From contig CAYLSV010000040.1 of assembly GCA_964386435.1 (NCBI GenBank), forward strand, positions 1-32,838: a stretch of DNA of 32,838 bases, read 5' to 3'. The stretch's first letter is position 1. Every line of letters starts with the position of its first letter. The translations under genes and the position numbers were made by a program. The notes beneath the pieces are model-generated. The model worked only from the letters and a program-made list of their open reading frames with translations. It made no database searches and was not told the DNA's origin. The stretch is from CAYLSV01 sp964386435. GTDB taxonomy: Bacteria; Planctomycetota; Phycisphaerae; Tepidisphaerales; Tepidisphaeraceae. Positions 1-7,009 of the stretch are shown here, one piece after another.

Positions 1-2
1 AC

Positions 3-395
3 CTCGCCCGCCTGCTTCGCGACGCCCGCCTATCGCCGGCACCCATCGGGTGGCAACCAGTTCTCACCATTGGGAACCAAGCTGCGATCGCCACCCGTCA
101 AGTCGACGGCCAGCGGCAGGTCTGGCTCGGCGTCTGGCCCGCCGCCGAAGATGCGGCTTACGTCGCACTCCTCGCCAATGCCGTGAACTGGGCGGCGGGC
201 GGTTCAACCAAGTTCGTGGCCAACGTCCCGCCGCTGACGCCGGGCGGGGCGGCATCGCGCGGCTTGATCTCACCAATTGCCGCCGCCGGGCGGGACTGGA
301 CGCCGTGGCTCGCCGCGGCGGCGGGCGGCTTGTTGCTCGCCGCGTGCTGGCCGCGGCGGCGGGCAATGTTGACGCAGCCGGGGCCACCGACGTAA
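3..395 (+). CDS. C-terminal part of a membrane protein, BatA/vWA-like (5' end outside window)
   Basis: The reading frame is already open at the window's left edge and ends at TAA 393-395, so only about 130 C-terminal residues are present. The stretch around 'VWLGVWPAAEDAAY' followed by 'LLANAVNWAAGG' resembles the closing part of BatA/vWA-type membrane proteins of planctomycetes, where a line about position or value is followed by 'F.(A/V)NA(V/L)(N/D)W'. A hydrophobic helix follows (about 17 residues rich in A, G and L, 'WLAAAAGGLLLAACW') and then an arginine-rich end, which fits a single C-terminal membrane anchor with a cytoplasmic tail. Family assignment is inferred from this short pattern only; the membrane anchor is clearer than the family. 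Confidence 0.55.
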   Translation, partial: LARLLRDARLSPAPIGWQPVLTIGNQAAIATRQVDGQRQVWLGVWPAAEDAAYVALLANAVNWAAGGSTKFVANVPPLTPGGAASRGLISPIAAAGRDWTPWLAAAAGGLLLAACWPRRRAMLTQPGPPT

Positions 396-460
396 CGTCG
401 CTCCCGACGGCCGCTGGGCCGTGCTGGTCCCGTTCGATGGCAGCCAACCGAGGCAACTTC

Positions 461-820
461 ATGGCCGACGCTACTTCGCCCGTTGCGGTTCAGGAACACA
501 AGGGCGTCCGGGTTGTCGAGTTCACCGACAGCAAGATCCTCGACGAGGCCAACATCGAGCAGATCGGCGACAAGCTCTTTGCATTGATCCACGAGACCGA
601 CAAGCCCAAGATTCTGCTCGATTTCGCCAACGTCGAGCATTTGTCCAGCGCGGCCCTCGGCAAGCTGCTGCGGACCCGCGAAGAGGTCAACCGCCGCAAC
701 GGTCAATTGCGGTTGTGCGGGATCAAGCCGCAGATCTTCGAGGTCTTCACGATCACGAAGCTCGACCAGATCTTCAAGATCCACCCCGACCGCACCGCGG
801 CGTTGGAGAGCTTCGTCTGA
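461..820 (+). CDS. STAS-domain anti-sigma factor antagonist (SpoIIAA/RsbV-like)
   Basis: A 119-residue single-domain protein of the usual length for anti-anti-sigma factors. These bind an anti-sigma kinase when unphosphorylated and so free a sigma factor or other target. The core reads VRVVEFTDSKILDEANIEQI, then ILLDFANVEHLSSAALGKLL, the STAS strand and helix that carry the phosphorylated serine; Ser63 lies where SpoIIAA has its Ser in DSSGLG. The Asp before the serine pair is replaced by Leu-Ser, a moderate departure. ATG 461 is chosen because GAGG lies 7 bases upstream; a longer open frame upstream is arginine-rich noise. The kinase-like gene at 913 follows 92 bases later and is the likely partner. 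Confidence 0.88.
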   Translation: MADATSPVAVQEHKGVRVVEFTDSKILDEANIEQIGDKLFALIHETDKPKILLDFANVEHLSSAALGKLLRTREEVNRRNGQLRLCGIKPQIFEVFTITKLDQIFKIHPDRTAALESFV

Positions 821-899
821 GATGAAGAGTCGTGGGGCTGCCACCGGCCGCGCGGCCGGGGCCGGTTGGACGTGTGCGGGCCGTTTGTGCCGTGAACCC

Positions 900-904
900 G
901 GAGG
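900..904 (+). promoter_or_regulatory. Ribosome binding site deciding the start at 913
   Basis: GGAGG lies 8 bases before ATG 913. It rules out the longer upstream frame starting at 832. Confidence 0.75.
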
Positions 905-912
905 CGAACCCG

Positions 913-1431
913 ATGGCGGCGACGACCGGCAATCCCACCCCGCCCGACGCCGCCGGTTCCGCCGCGGCCTCCGGCACGCCCGACGTGCCGTTAACCGTCG
1001 ACCAGCTCGACGGCACGCTCCGCTTCCGCTTCACCAGCAACTTCGACGACGGCAAGCTCGTCCAGCAACGCATTCTCGACGAAGTCGCCGCCAACGACTT
1101 CGGCGAGGACGCCACCTTCGCCCTGCGGCTGGCGCTGGAGGAGGCCCTGATCAACGCCATCAAGCACGGCAACCAGCTGGACCCGCAAAAATTCGTCGAG
1201 GTTGACCTCACCGTCTCGCCCGCCCAGGCCGAGATCATCATCCAGGACCAAGGCCCGGGCTTCAGCCGCGACGACATCCCCGACCCGACCAAGCCCGAAA
1301 ACCTCGAAAAGTGCAGCGGCCGCGGCATCCTGCTGATCGAAGCCTACATGACCAAGGCCGAGTGGACCGACGAAGGCCGCCGCCTGCGCATGGTCAAGGT
1401 CAACGCCGCCGAGCCCCCGCAGGTGCCGTGA
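913..1431 (+). CDS. ATP-binding anti-sigma factor kinase (RsbW/SpoIIAB-like)
   Basis: A 172-residue GHKL-fold protein. Residues 1-28 are a low-complexity Ala/Pro/Thr leader; the ATPase domain follows. The N box is EEALINAIKHGN (Asn81 is the Mg-ATP ligand), the G1 box is DQGPGF (about 112-117), and the G2 glycine motif is SGRGILLI (135-142). This is the layout of RsbW-type kinases that phosphorylate STAS antagonists and sequester sigma factors. The STAS gene directly upstream on the same strand is the natural partner. No sigma factor gene is seen in the window, so the output of the switch is unknown. The leader ahead of the domain is longer than in SpoIIAB. Confidence 0.88.
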   Translation: MAATTGNPTPPDAAGSAAASGTPDVPLTVDQLDGTLRFRFTSNFDDGKLVQQRILDEVAANDFGEDATFALRLALEEALINAIKHGNQLDPQKFVEVDLTVSPAQAEIIIQDQGPGFSRDDIPDPTKPENLEKCSGRGILLIEAYMTKAEWTDEGRRLRMVKVNAAEPPQVP

Positions 1432-1459
1432 GCGGGCGGGCTTAACTTGCTGATCGCCG

Positions 1460-1565
1460 TCGCTGAAACCTCCACCGCCGCGTAGCGGCGGGGCTACGCA
1501 CGGTTTCCAATCCACTCCAAGAAGTGCGTAGCCCCGCTGCTACGCAGCGGTGGGGGCCTCAGCGA
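1460..1565. repeat. Dispersed palindrome, family A, copy 1
   Basis: Two 42-bp arms (1460-1501 and 1524-1565) are inverted copies differing at about 5 positions, with a 22-bp centre. Each arm holds a smaller palindrome (CCGCC...GGCGG around GTAG). It fills the gap between the anti-sigma kinase and the rhomboid gene. Related copies are at about 7010, 9602 and 27431. The transcript would fold into a long stem, so a REP/BIME-like role or transcription termination is possible. Confidence 0.85.
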
Positions 1566-1679
1566 GGTTGCTCATCTCCTCGAGCAACGGTGCCGCGGGT
1601 GCGATCGAACGGTGAGTGGTCGAGTCGCAGTTGCCACGATGTCGTCGCTGCACGCCGCGGTCCTAAGCTCACCCCGCCG

Positions 1680-2885
1680 ATGTTTCTGCCGATCCGCTCC
1701 GACCGTCCGCTGCGGCACACGCCGTACGTCAACTACGGCATCATCATCGGCACCCTCGTGCTGTACCTGCTGCAGCTCAGCGTTGACAGCCCGGCGATCC
1801 CGCAGCTCGTCAGCCAGTACGCCCAGATGCGGCCGATCGAGTCGACGCTCATCCTCGACCCGCAGCTGAACCGGCCGTGGACGCTCGTCACCTACGCCTT
1901 CCTCCACGACCGCGGCGGCTTGTTCCACATTCTGGGCAACATGGTCTTCCTCTGGGTCTTTGGCAACCAGGTCAACGACAAGCTCGGCGGCTGGGCCTAC
2001 GCCGGGCTCTACGTCGGCGGGGCGATCTTCGCCGGCCTTGCCCACAGCGTCGGCTCGATCAGCCCGGTTCTGGGCGCCAGCGGGGCCGTCGCCGCCGTCA
2101 CTGGGGCGTACATCGCGCTGCTGCCCAAGGCCCGCGTGACCATCCTCTACTTCTTCTTCCTCATCGGCACCGTTGAGATCCCCGGCCTTTGGCTCGTGGC
2201 GTTCTACTTCCTCTTCGATCTGCTCTCCCAATCCGGCGCCTTCGGCAACACCGGCGTCGCCCACCTCGCCCACCTCGGCGGCACGCTCTTCGGCCTGGGC
2301 ATGTGCCTGGCCATGCTCAAGCTCTGGCTGCTGCCGCGGGATCAGTTCGACATGCTCGCCCTCATCGACCGCGCCAACCGCCGCCGCCAGTTCCGCGACG
2401 CCGTCAACCAAGGTTACGACCCCTTCGGCCCCGACGACCGCGTCAAGACCAAGGGCCGCCGCAACGAACCGGCCCCGATCCCCGACGAGGTCCACGACCT
2501 CCGGGCCGAGATCAGCGAAGCCCTCGCCATCAACGACATCGCCGGCGCGGCCGAAAAATATGACCAGCTCCGCCGCCTCGCCCCGAACCAGGCCCTCCCC
2601 GTCGCCAGCCAACTCACCCTCGCCGGCTACTACCAACGAAACGACCGCTACCCCGAAGCCGCCGCCAGTTTCGAGGCCCTGCTCCACGCCTACCCCCGCC
2701 ACGACCAGGCCGACCAAGCCCGCCTCATGCTCGGCCTCACCTACGCCCGCCACCTCCACGACAAAGCCCGGGCCACCGAACACCTCGAACAAGTCGTCGA
2801 CCGCCTAAGCGACGACGAAGACCGCGAACTCGCCCAATCGGTCCTACACGAGGTCCGCCCCGCAACCCCCACCGATCGGCCATAG
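1680..2885 (+). CDS. Rhomboid-family intramembrane serine protease with C-terminal TPR-like region
   Basis: A 401-residue protein. Residues 1-225 hold about six membrane segments with the rhomboid signatures: the HILGN loop (Asn87), the catalytic serine in GASG (Ser134), and the catalytic histidine in AHLGG (His198). Rhomboids cleave substrates within the membrane. After the last segment comes a charged linker and then roughly 110 residues that look like TPR helices (EISEALAINDIAGAAEKYDQ, then LTLAGYYQRNDRYPEAAASF, then LMLGLTYARHL), probably a cytoplasmic protein-binding tail. ATG 1680 is chosen because the protein then starts with the usual short MFLPIRSD lead-in; no good ribosome site is visible. 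Substrate unknown. Confidence 0.88.
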   Translation: MFLPIRSDRPLRHTPYVNYGIIIGTLVLYLLQLSVDSPAIPQLVSQYAQMRPIESTLILDPQLNRPWTLVTYAFLHDRGGLFHILGNMVFLWVFGNQVNDKLGGWAYAGLYVGGAIFAGLAHSVGSISPVLGASGAVAAVTGAYIALLPKARVTILYFFFLIGTVEIPGLWLVAFYFLFDLLSQSGAFGNTGVAHLAHLGGTLFGLGMCLAMLKLWLLPRDQFDMLALIDRANRRRQFRDAVNQGYDPFGPDDRVKTKGRRNEPAPIPDEVHDLRAEISEALAINDIAGAAEKYDQLRRLAPNQALPVASQLTLAGYYQRNDRYPEAAASFEALLHAYPRHDQADQARLMLGLTYARHLHDKARATEHLEQVVDRLSDDEDRELAQSVLHEVRPATPTDRP

Positions 2886-3032
2886 CCTGATCGGCATCCA
2901 AACCTTGGCGGCGATTCAACCACTAAACGGCAACGGCAAGCCTCACGGTGACACCATAGGCACAACGCCCCGCTCCGCCGAATCACGATCGAGGCAAGTT
3001 GAGACACCACGAGCAGTCAGTTTGTACCCAGA

Positions 3033-4223
3033 TTGCCATGCCGCTGCCAGAACAGGCGAAACAATGACTCCCGACCCCTTTTCCCGTCCGGCCCCGTCTA
3101 CGGCCACGAAACCGCCTACGGCGTCGGCCAGGTCGCCGGCACCGTCACCGGCGTCGTCGGCAGCCTGATCGTCGGCAACGTCGCCGCCGGGGCCAGCGGC
3201 CTAATCGCCTGCGGCTCGCTCTTGCAGCGGGGGGCCAAGCTCTACACCGCCGCCGACACCGCCCTCTCGCTCGGTGCCGCGGGCGTCAACGCCTACAACG
3301 GCGAGGCCGGCCTGGGCGACGCCCTGGCCCTGGCCTCGGGAGCCGGCTACCTCGGTGCCAAGCTCCGCGGGGCGGCCACCAACTGCTTCGTCGCCGGCAC
3401 CATGGTGCTGGTGGACGACGGGGCCGGCGGGGTGGCGTCGGTGCCGATCGAGGAGGTGGAGGTGGGCGACCTGGTGTGGAGCCGCGACGAGGCCGACCCC
3501 GACGCCCCGCTGCAGCTGCGGCCGGTGACGAACCTGTACCGGCGGGTGGCCGATGACGTCCGCTCCCTGTCACTGGCCGACGAGGGCGGCAACATCGAGC
3601 ACTTGTCGGTGACGGGCGAGCACCCGTTCTGGGTCGAGGGCCGCGGCTGGGTGGAGGCGGGGGCACTCCTGCCGGGCGAGGTGGTGGCCGGCACGGACGA
3701 CGCCTTGCTGACGGTGGTGGCCAACGGTCTCGCCCAGGGCGTGGACGCGGGCGGCGTGTTGGTGTACAACTTCGAGGTGGCCGGCGGCCACACGTACTTC
3801 GTCGCCGACGGCGTGGGCGAGGAGGCGTGGGTCTGGACGCACAACTTGTGTGATTCGGAGCAGCTAGCTCGGAACTTAGGCAACCAAGTAGCCCACCGAG
3901 CTACCGGTGACCAAGCTGCTCACCTCGTAGCATCAGGCGATAAGAGAGCAGCGGCATCACGCAAACTGCTAAATGGAGCCGAGATTGATATTAATGATGC
4001 AGACAACGGTATCTGGTTGCCAGGTTCAAAACTGATCCAGAAACTCAGGAGCAAGCTGACCGGCAGCAAGATCGTCTATCATGGGCAAACTCACACCAAT
4101 GACTTTCACCAGACGCTGTTCAACCTGCTCAAAGCGCACGAGGGCGACGAGGCGGCAATGCGGCAAATTCTGCGTGACGTCGCAAGCGATTTGACCAAAG
4201 GAATTCTACCTGCATACCCATGA
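3033..4223 (+). CDS. Polymorphic toxin: Hint autoprotease plus AHH-type nuclease, N-terminally truncated
   Basis: Domains in order: Gly/Ala-rich pre-toxin stretch (20-115), Hint domain (118-271), nuclease-like tail (280-396). Hint residues are intact: Cys118 in NCFVAGT, His197 in TGEHPFWV, and His270-Asn271 at the splice-like C-terminal edge. The tail has AHLVA (His297), the hallmark INDADNGIWLP (320-330), then YHGQTHTNDFH, matching the AHH family of HNH/ENDO VII-fold nucleases; the second His of the AHH motif is Leu here. No secretion or repeat domain precedes the Hint. The only start is a TTG at 3033 without a ribosome site, and recognisable toxin sequence begins just after a 22-bp repeat (3063-3084), so the gene is probably cut off there. 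The stop overlaps the immunity gene's start. Family calls are confident; expression is doubtful. Confidence 0.8.
   Translation: MPCRCQNRRNNDSRPLFPSGPVYGHETAYGVGQVAGTVTGVVGSLIVGNVAAGASGLIACGSLLQRGAKLYTAADTALSLGAAGVNAYNGEAGLGDALALASGAGYLGAKLRGAATNCFVAGTMVLVDDGAGGVASVPIEEVEVGDLVWSRDEADPDAPLQLRPVTNLYRRVADDVRSLSLADEGGNIEHLSVTGEHPFWVEGRGWVEAGALLPGEVVAGTDDALLTVVANGLAQGVDAGGVLVYNFEVAGGHTYFVADGVGEEAWVWTHNLCDSEQLARNLGNQVAHRATGDQAAHLVASGDKRAAASRKLLNGAEIDINDADNGIWLPGSKLIQKLRSKLTGSKIVYHGQTHTNDFHQTLFNLLKAHEGDEAAMRQILRDVASDLTKGILPAYP
3063..3084. repeat. 22-bp inverted repeat, left copy bounding the toxin array
   Basis: AATGACTCCCGACCCCTTTT plus CC. Its exact reverse complement lies at 6273-6294. Recognisable toxin sequence starts straight after it. 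Confidence 0.9.
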
Positions 4224-4810
4224 CTACAAGAGTCTATAAAATTGGATCCGGTTCGAATGAACATCAGGTGCTATGTTTTCAAAATGATGAAGATGCTGGC
4301 ATGGGTTTCAAGGGAACAACGATCATTGACTGGCAATCACCACCGTTGTTCGTCCACAACCCGCTGCTGAAGGTTCCGGACTTTTGGTCGAGCTGCTTCG
4401 ATGGTGGATTTATCGTTGATCCGGAGCAGCCATGCTTTCAACAGATGCCATTAGGTGGTGAACTAGATCTCGCTGGCGAGCTGTTGCCCTTAGACACTGA
4501 AGGTGGCCTGCAGTTGTCGGCGCTCAACGTGACGAACGTCGTCAACGCGCTCGACAAGTCGCGCACCAAATGGTCTTCCACCGATAACGGCCGACACATG
4601 TACGTCGACGTGATGCGTGGCGGGCCTGATGCCTATCAGTTCCACGAAGACCGGCTGCCGGAGTCGTGCCTGTTCAAATTGCCTCAAAACGCGGCGTCGG
4701 CGGTGTTCTGCATTGAGCGGACAGGCGATCCGGCGACTGAGTTTAAGGCTTGCGTCGAGAAGCTCGGTCTGACTGGCCTGCAGTTCCGGCTCATCTGGGA
4801 GTCAGCCTGA
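4220..4810 (+). CDS. Imm11-like immunity protein (DUF1629 type) for the upstream nuclease toxin
   Basis: A 196-residue protein whose ATG overlaps the toxin's TGA as ATGA (4220-4223), the tight coupling expected of a toxin-immunity pair. The end of the protein, CLFKLPQ, then AVFCIERTGDPATEFK and LTGLQFRLIWES, fits the closing part of Imm11-type immunity proteins (a 'sd.f...l...gl.gl.f..vW' pattern). It should bind and block the AHH nuclease in the cytoplasm of the producer. Base composition is clearly more AT-rich than flanking genes, as is the toxin tail, which suggests the two moved together. Family assigned from memory of the pattern. Confidence 0.72.
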   Translation: MTTRVYKIGSGSNEHQVLCFQNDEDAGMGFKGTTIIDWQSPPLFVHNPLLKVPDFWSSCFDGGFIVDPEQPCFQQMPLGGELDLAGELLPLDTEGGLQLSALNVTNVVNALDKSRTKWSSTDNGRHMYVDVMRGGPDAYQFHEDRLPESCLFKLPQNAASAVFCIERTGDPATEFKACVEKLGLTGLQFRLIWESA

Positions 4811-5394
4811 CGCAGCGTAGAGTGACAAGGCTGGTGCCAAACACTGATAGACCCAGCAAGACGAGACGGGCTACGCGGTCAGCGTGCCAATCAAGGATAT
4901 TGAGGCCGGCGACACCGTGCTGGCCCGGCATGAGGGGCTACGGCGGCCTGGTGGATGAGGTTGTGGTGCGGCAGGTGGTCGCCCGCACGTCGAATCATCT
5001 GCACCACGTCGTCTACCGCGACGAGGCCGGTCACGTCGAGCACTTGCAAATCACCGGTGTGCACCCGTTCTGGGTCGAGGGCCGCGGCTGGGTCGAGGCG
5101 GCCGACCTCCGCCCGGGCATGACCCTGGGCGACCTCGACGGCACCGGCGGCGGGCAGTTGACCGTCGAGTCGAACGTGCGGGAGGAGCACCCCGAGGGGG
5201 TGGCGGTGTACAACTTCGAGGTCGCAGGCGACCACACGTACCTTGTGGCCGACGGACAGGGCGAGGAGGCGTGGGCTTGGGTTCACAACGCGAACTACAG
5301 CCAAGTGCTAAGAGATCGCGGAGCGGACCCCCTCGGCCGCACGGGCCCCGGGAAATATTTCGAGAACACGGGCTACCTCAGTCACGGCCATCAC

Positions 5395-5579
5395 GCGAAG
5401 ACATGCCCGATGAACTGCTGGCTCACCTCTCGCCGCTGCGGTGGGAGCACGTCAACCTCGTCGGCGACTACCGCTGGCCGGCCGCCGGCGGCCGGCGTGA
5501 CCGCCAGCTCCGCCCCCTACGCCGCGTCGGGCCGCTGACGGCTTAGCGTGCAATATCTAACCAACGGAGGAGTAGCCCC
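5395..5579 (+). mobile_element. Tn3-family transposon remnant (tnpA 3' end plus terminal inverted repeat)
   Basis: Frame 5397-5546 encodes the C-terminal end of a Tn3-type transposase: DELLAHLSPLRWEHVNLVGD then YRW and RQLRPLR, matching the family ending 'LLAHLAPLGWEH(I/V)NLTGDY.W...FRPLR'. The stop TAG (5544-5546) overlaps the 38-bp terminal repeat 5542-5579. No second terminal repeat is seen on the left; the remnant starts in mid-tnpA. It is flanked by a 5-bp duplication, so it may be a one-ended insertion or a full transposon that later lost its left part. Confidence 0.82.
5542..5579 (-). repeat. 38-bp Tn3-type terminal inverted repeat
   Basis: Exactly 38 bases. Read on the minus strand it starts GGGGC and ends CACGCTAAG, the ends typical of the Tn3 family (Tn4430-like inner end). 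It adjoins the duplicated target ATCAC. Confidence 0.78.
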
Positions 5580-5837
5580 ATCACGCCGCGCCGAAGAAGG
5601 GGAACCCGAACGTCAGGCTCCGGGTCTATTACATCCACCAGAAGTTGAACGACGTCGGCATCGACCCGATCGACGGCCGGGAGAACCTATTCTGGGCACC
5701 GACTTGGGGACATCCAAGCCAGATTTCGAGAGACATGGCGAAGAAGATCTACGAAATCAGCAACGATGGCGAATGGAATCATGCTGCAGCCGCAGACATG
5801 CTGAAGGACTTCGCGATTAGCTATATTAAAGGAAAAT

Positions 5838-5842
5838 GGAGG
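5838..5842 (+). promoter_or_regulatory. Ribosome binding site deciding the GTG start at 5848
   Basis: GGAGG lies 5 bases before GTG 5848. That GTG overlaps the toxin cassette's TAG (TAGTG), giving coupled translation. Confidence 0.6.
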
Positions 5843-5847
5843 CCATA

Positions 5848-6351
5848 GTGAAGCCACGCATGGAATTAGGCAAGGCAATTCGTGACGGGGATGCCGCACG
5901 TGTTCGCGAACTGTTACTGACGCATGAAAAGCTCCGCAGACGAAGCTCTGTAGCCACCTCTTTCGAGCTTGCGATGCCGCAGATCGATGTGATGGGGGCG
6001 CTAATTGAGGGTGGGGCCGACATCAATGCTCCAATGTTCAGCGCCAGCCCCGAGGGGGCGGTCGACACGGCTGTGGGGAGGGGCTACATCGAGGTCGTGC
6101 GCTGGATGCTCCAGCACGGGGCGCAGCTCAACCACGAGGTCGACGGGGAGCGGCGGTGCCTGGCGCTGGTGTCGGCGGCCATCGACGGCAACCTCGAGAT
6201 GGCCAAGCTGCTCGTCGAGCACGGGGCCGACTTCAACGCGCTGTGGCGGGGGGACAACGCGCTCTCGGGGGCGGAAAAGGGGTCGGGAGTCATTTTATTG
6301 ATGCCTTATGCACTGGTGTGGCAGGTTCCAGCTTGCAATAGCGGAGCGTAG
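5848..6351 (+). CDS. Ankyrin-repeat immunity protein, 3'-truncated
   Basis: The protein begins KPRMELGKAIRDGDAARVRE and contains about four ankyrin units (AVGRGYIEVVRWMLQHGAQL and AAIDGNLEMAKLLVEHGADF are the clearest). Ankyrin proteins are known immunity partners in polymorphic-toxin loci, and its start overlaps the stop of the nuclease cassette, so it should be that toxin's immunity protein. The last unit stops at LWRGDNALSGAEK, exactly where the second 22-bp repeat starts (6273). The remaining 20 or so residues to TAG 6349-6351 look unrelated to ankyrin. ATG 5836 and ATG 5860 are alternative starts. Probably non-functional or altered at the C-terminus. Confidence 0.75.
   Translation: MKPRMELGKAIRDGDAARVRELLLTHEKLRRRSSVATSFELAMPQIDVMGALIEGGADINAPMFSASPEGAVDTAVGRGYIEVVRWMLQHGAQLNHEVDGERRCLALVSAAIDGNLEMAKLLVEHGADFNALWRGDNALSGAEKGSGVILLMPYALVWQVPACNSGA
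6273..6294. repeat. 22-bp inverted repeat, right copy bounding the toxin array
   Basis: Perfect reverse complement of 3063-3084. It interrupts the last ankyrin unit. Confidence 0.9.
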
Positions 6352-6363
6352 CGGTCAGGTCAC

Positions 6364-6379
6364 GTCGGCTGGAGCCGAC
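6364..6379. other. Short hairpin between the right boundary repeat and the SUFU gene
   Basis: GTCGGC-TGGA-GCCGAC, 6-bp stem with a 4-base loop. No T-run follows, so termination is unlikely; it may belong to the boundary repeat. Confidence 0.4.
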
Positions 6380-6392
6380 AGATGGTGGCCGC

Positions 6393-6974
6393 TTGGCTGC
6401 AATTGCAGCGCACGTCCGCGAGCACTTAGGGCCGGTCCGGCCGATGCAGTTGACGGCGCTCGTGCAGGACGAGCCGCCGATCGACATCCAGGTGGCCGAT
6501 TTGCCCGACGGCGGCGTGGCCCTCATCACCGCCGGCATGTCGGCCCAGCCGATGACCACGGCCCCCGGTGCCGAGGATTACCAGCGGGCGGAGTTGTACG
6601 CTTTGTTGCCGCCGGAGATGAAGGAGGGGGACGGCCTGACCCCGGCCGCCCAGCAGTTCGCCGTGCGGCTGCGGCAGTTCGCCGAGCGCCCCCACCAGGA
6701 CGAGACGTGCCTCGGGACCAACGCGATCTACGACTTCGGCGAGCCGCTGGCCGAGGGCACCGCGATGACCTGCCTGCTGGCCGTCGTCGAGGCCGACGCC
6801 ATCAGCGAGGTGCGCCTCGACGACGGCACGCCGATCCTGTTCTACTCCGTCGCCCCGCTGCACGCCGCCGAGCGGGATCTGAAGCGGGCGACCGACACGC
6901 TCACGCTGCTGAAGACCCTAGGCGAGCACGGCGTGAGCAAGATCGTCCAACTCGCCCGCGCGAGCGTGGCGTGA
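6393..6974 (+). CDS. Suppressor-of-fused (SUFU) domain protein, probable orphan immunity protein
   Basis: A 193-residue protein with the bacterial SUFU pattern: an opening helix IAAHVREHLGPV, then PPIDIQVADLPDGGVALITA, the conserved GMSAQPMT, AEDYQRAELYALLPPE, and a long C-terminal helical end. SUFU-domain proteins are established immunity proteins in polymorphic-toxin systems, and this gene sits at the end of the toxin array with no toxin of its own. The frame opens at 6342 without ATG or GTG; TTG 6393 is the only start and has no ribosome site. The 5' end may therefore have been lost when the 22-bp repeat arrived. Domain call confident, start uncertain. Confidence 0.78.
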   Translation: MAAIAAHVREHLGPVRPMQLTALVQDEPPIDIQVADLPDGGVALITAGMSAQPMTTAPGAEDYQRAELYALLPPEMKEGDGLTPAAQQFAVRLRQFAERPHQDETCLGTNAIYDFGEPLAEGTAMTCLLAVVEADAISEVRLDDGTPILFYSVAPLHAAERDLKRATDTLTLLKTLGEHGVSKIVQLARASVA

Positions 6975-7009
6975 CCCACCGCTCCATCCGTCTCGCCCCG
7001 CTCGGCCGG

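Larger units (their letters stand above)
5390..5584. repeat. 5-bp target-site duplication flanking the Tn3 remnant
   Basis: ATCAC occurs at 5390-5394 and 5580-5584, on either side of the remnant. Five bases is the duplication size of Tn3-family transposition. Keeping one copy restores the toxin frame. Confidence 0.75.
4851..5848 (+). pseudogene. Orphan Hint-nuclease toxin cassette, frameshifted and transposon-interrupted
   Basis: The frame opens after a stop at 4848-4850 with no start codon and no catalytic Hint cysteine. It begins inside a Hint domain (VPIKDIEAGDTVLARHEG). One extra G in the run 4934-4937 shifts the frame; removing it joins ARHEG to YGGLVDEVVVRQVVAR. The Hint half then continues (TGVHPFWVEGRGWVEA, ending WVHNA). 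At SHGHHA it is broken by a 185-bp Tn3 remnant. Deleting bases 5395-5584 joins HGHHA to APKKGNPNV and restores an open frame to TAG 5846-5848, with HHAAPKKG, LNDVGID, ENLFWAP and WGHPSQ, an AHH/HNH-like nuclease pattern. Both lesions are seen directly; the nuclease family is inference. Confidence 0.8.

Noticed and set aside
50..460. N-terminal extension of the STAS gene
   Set aside because: Arginine-rich noise that overlaps the end of the upstream gene; ATG 461 has a ribosome site.
1572..2792. 406-codon open frame on the - strand
   Set aside because: It is antisense to the rhomboid gene; acidic low-complexity translation.
2905..3168. Small + strand frame crossing the left 22-bp repeat
   Set aside because: No ribosome site, no family, and it changes to low-complexity Pro/Ala/Ser after the repeat in the toxin's wrong frame.
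5548..5820. Second + strand frame between the transposon remnant and the ankyrin gene
   Set aside because: It is out of frame with the restored toxin and has no sensible protein pattern.
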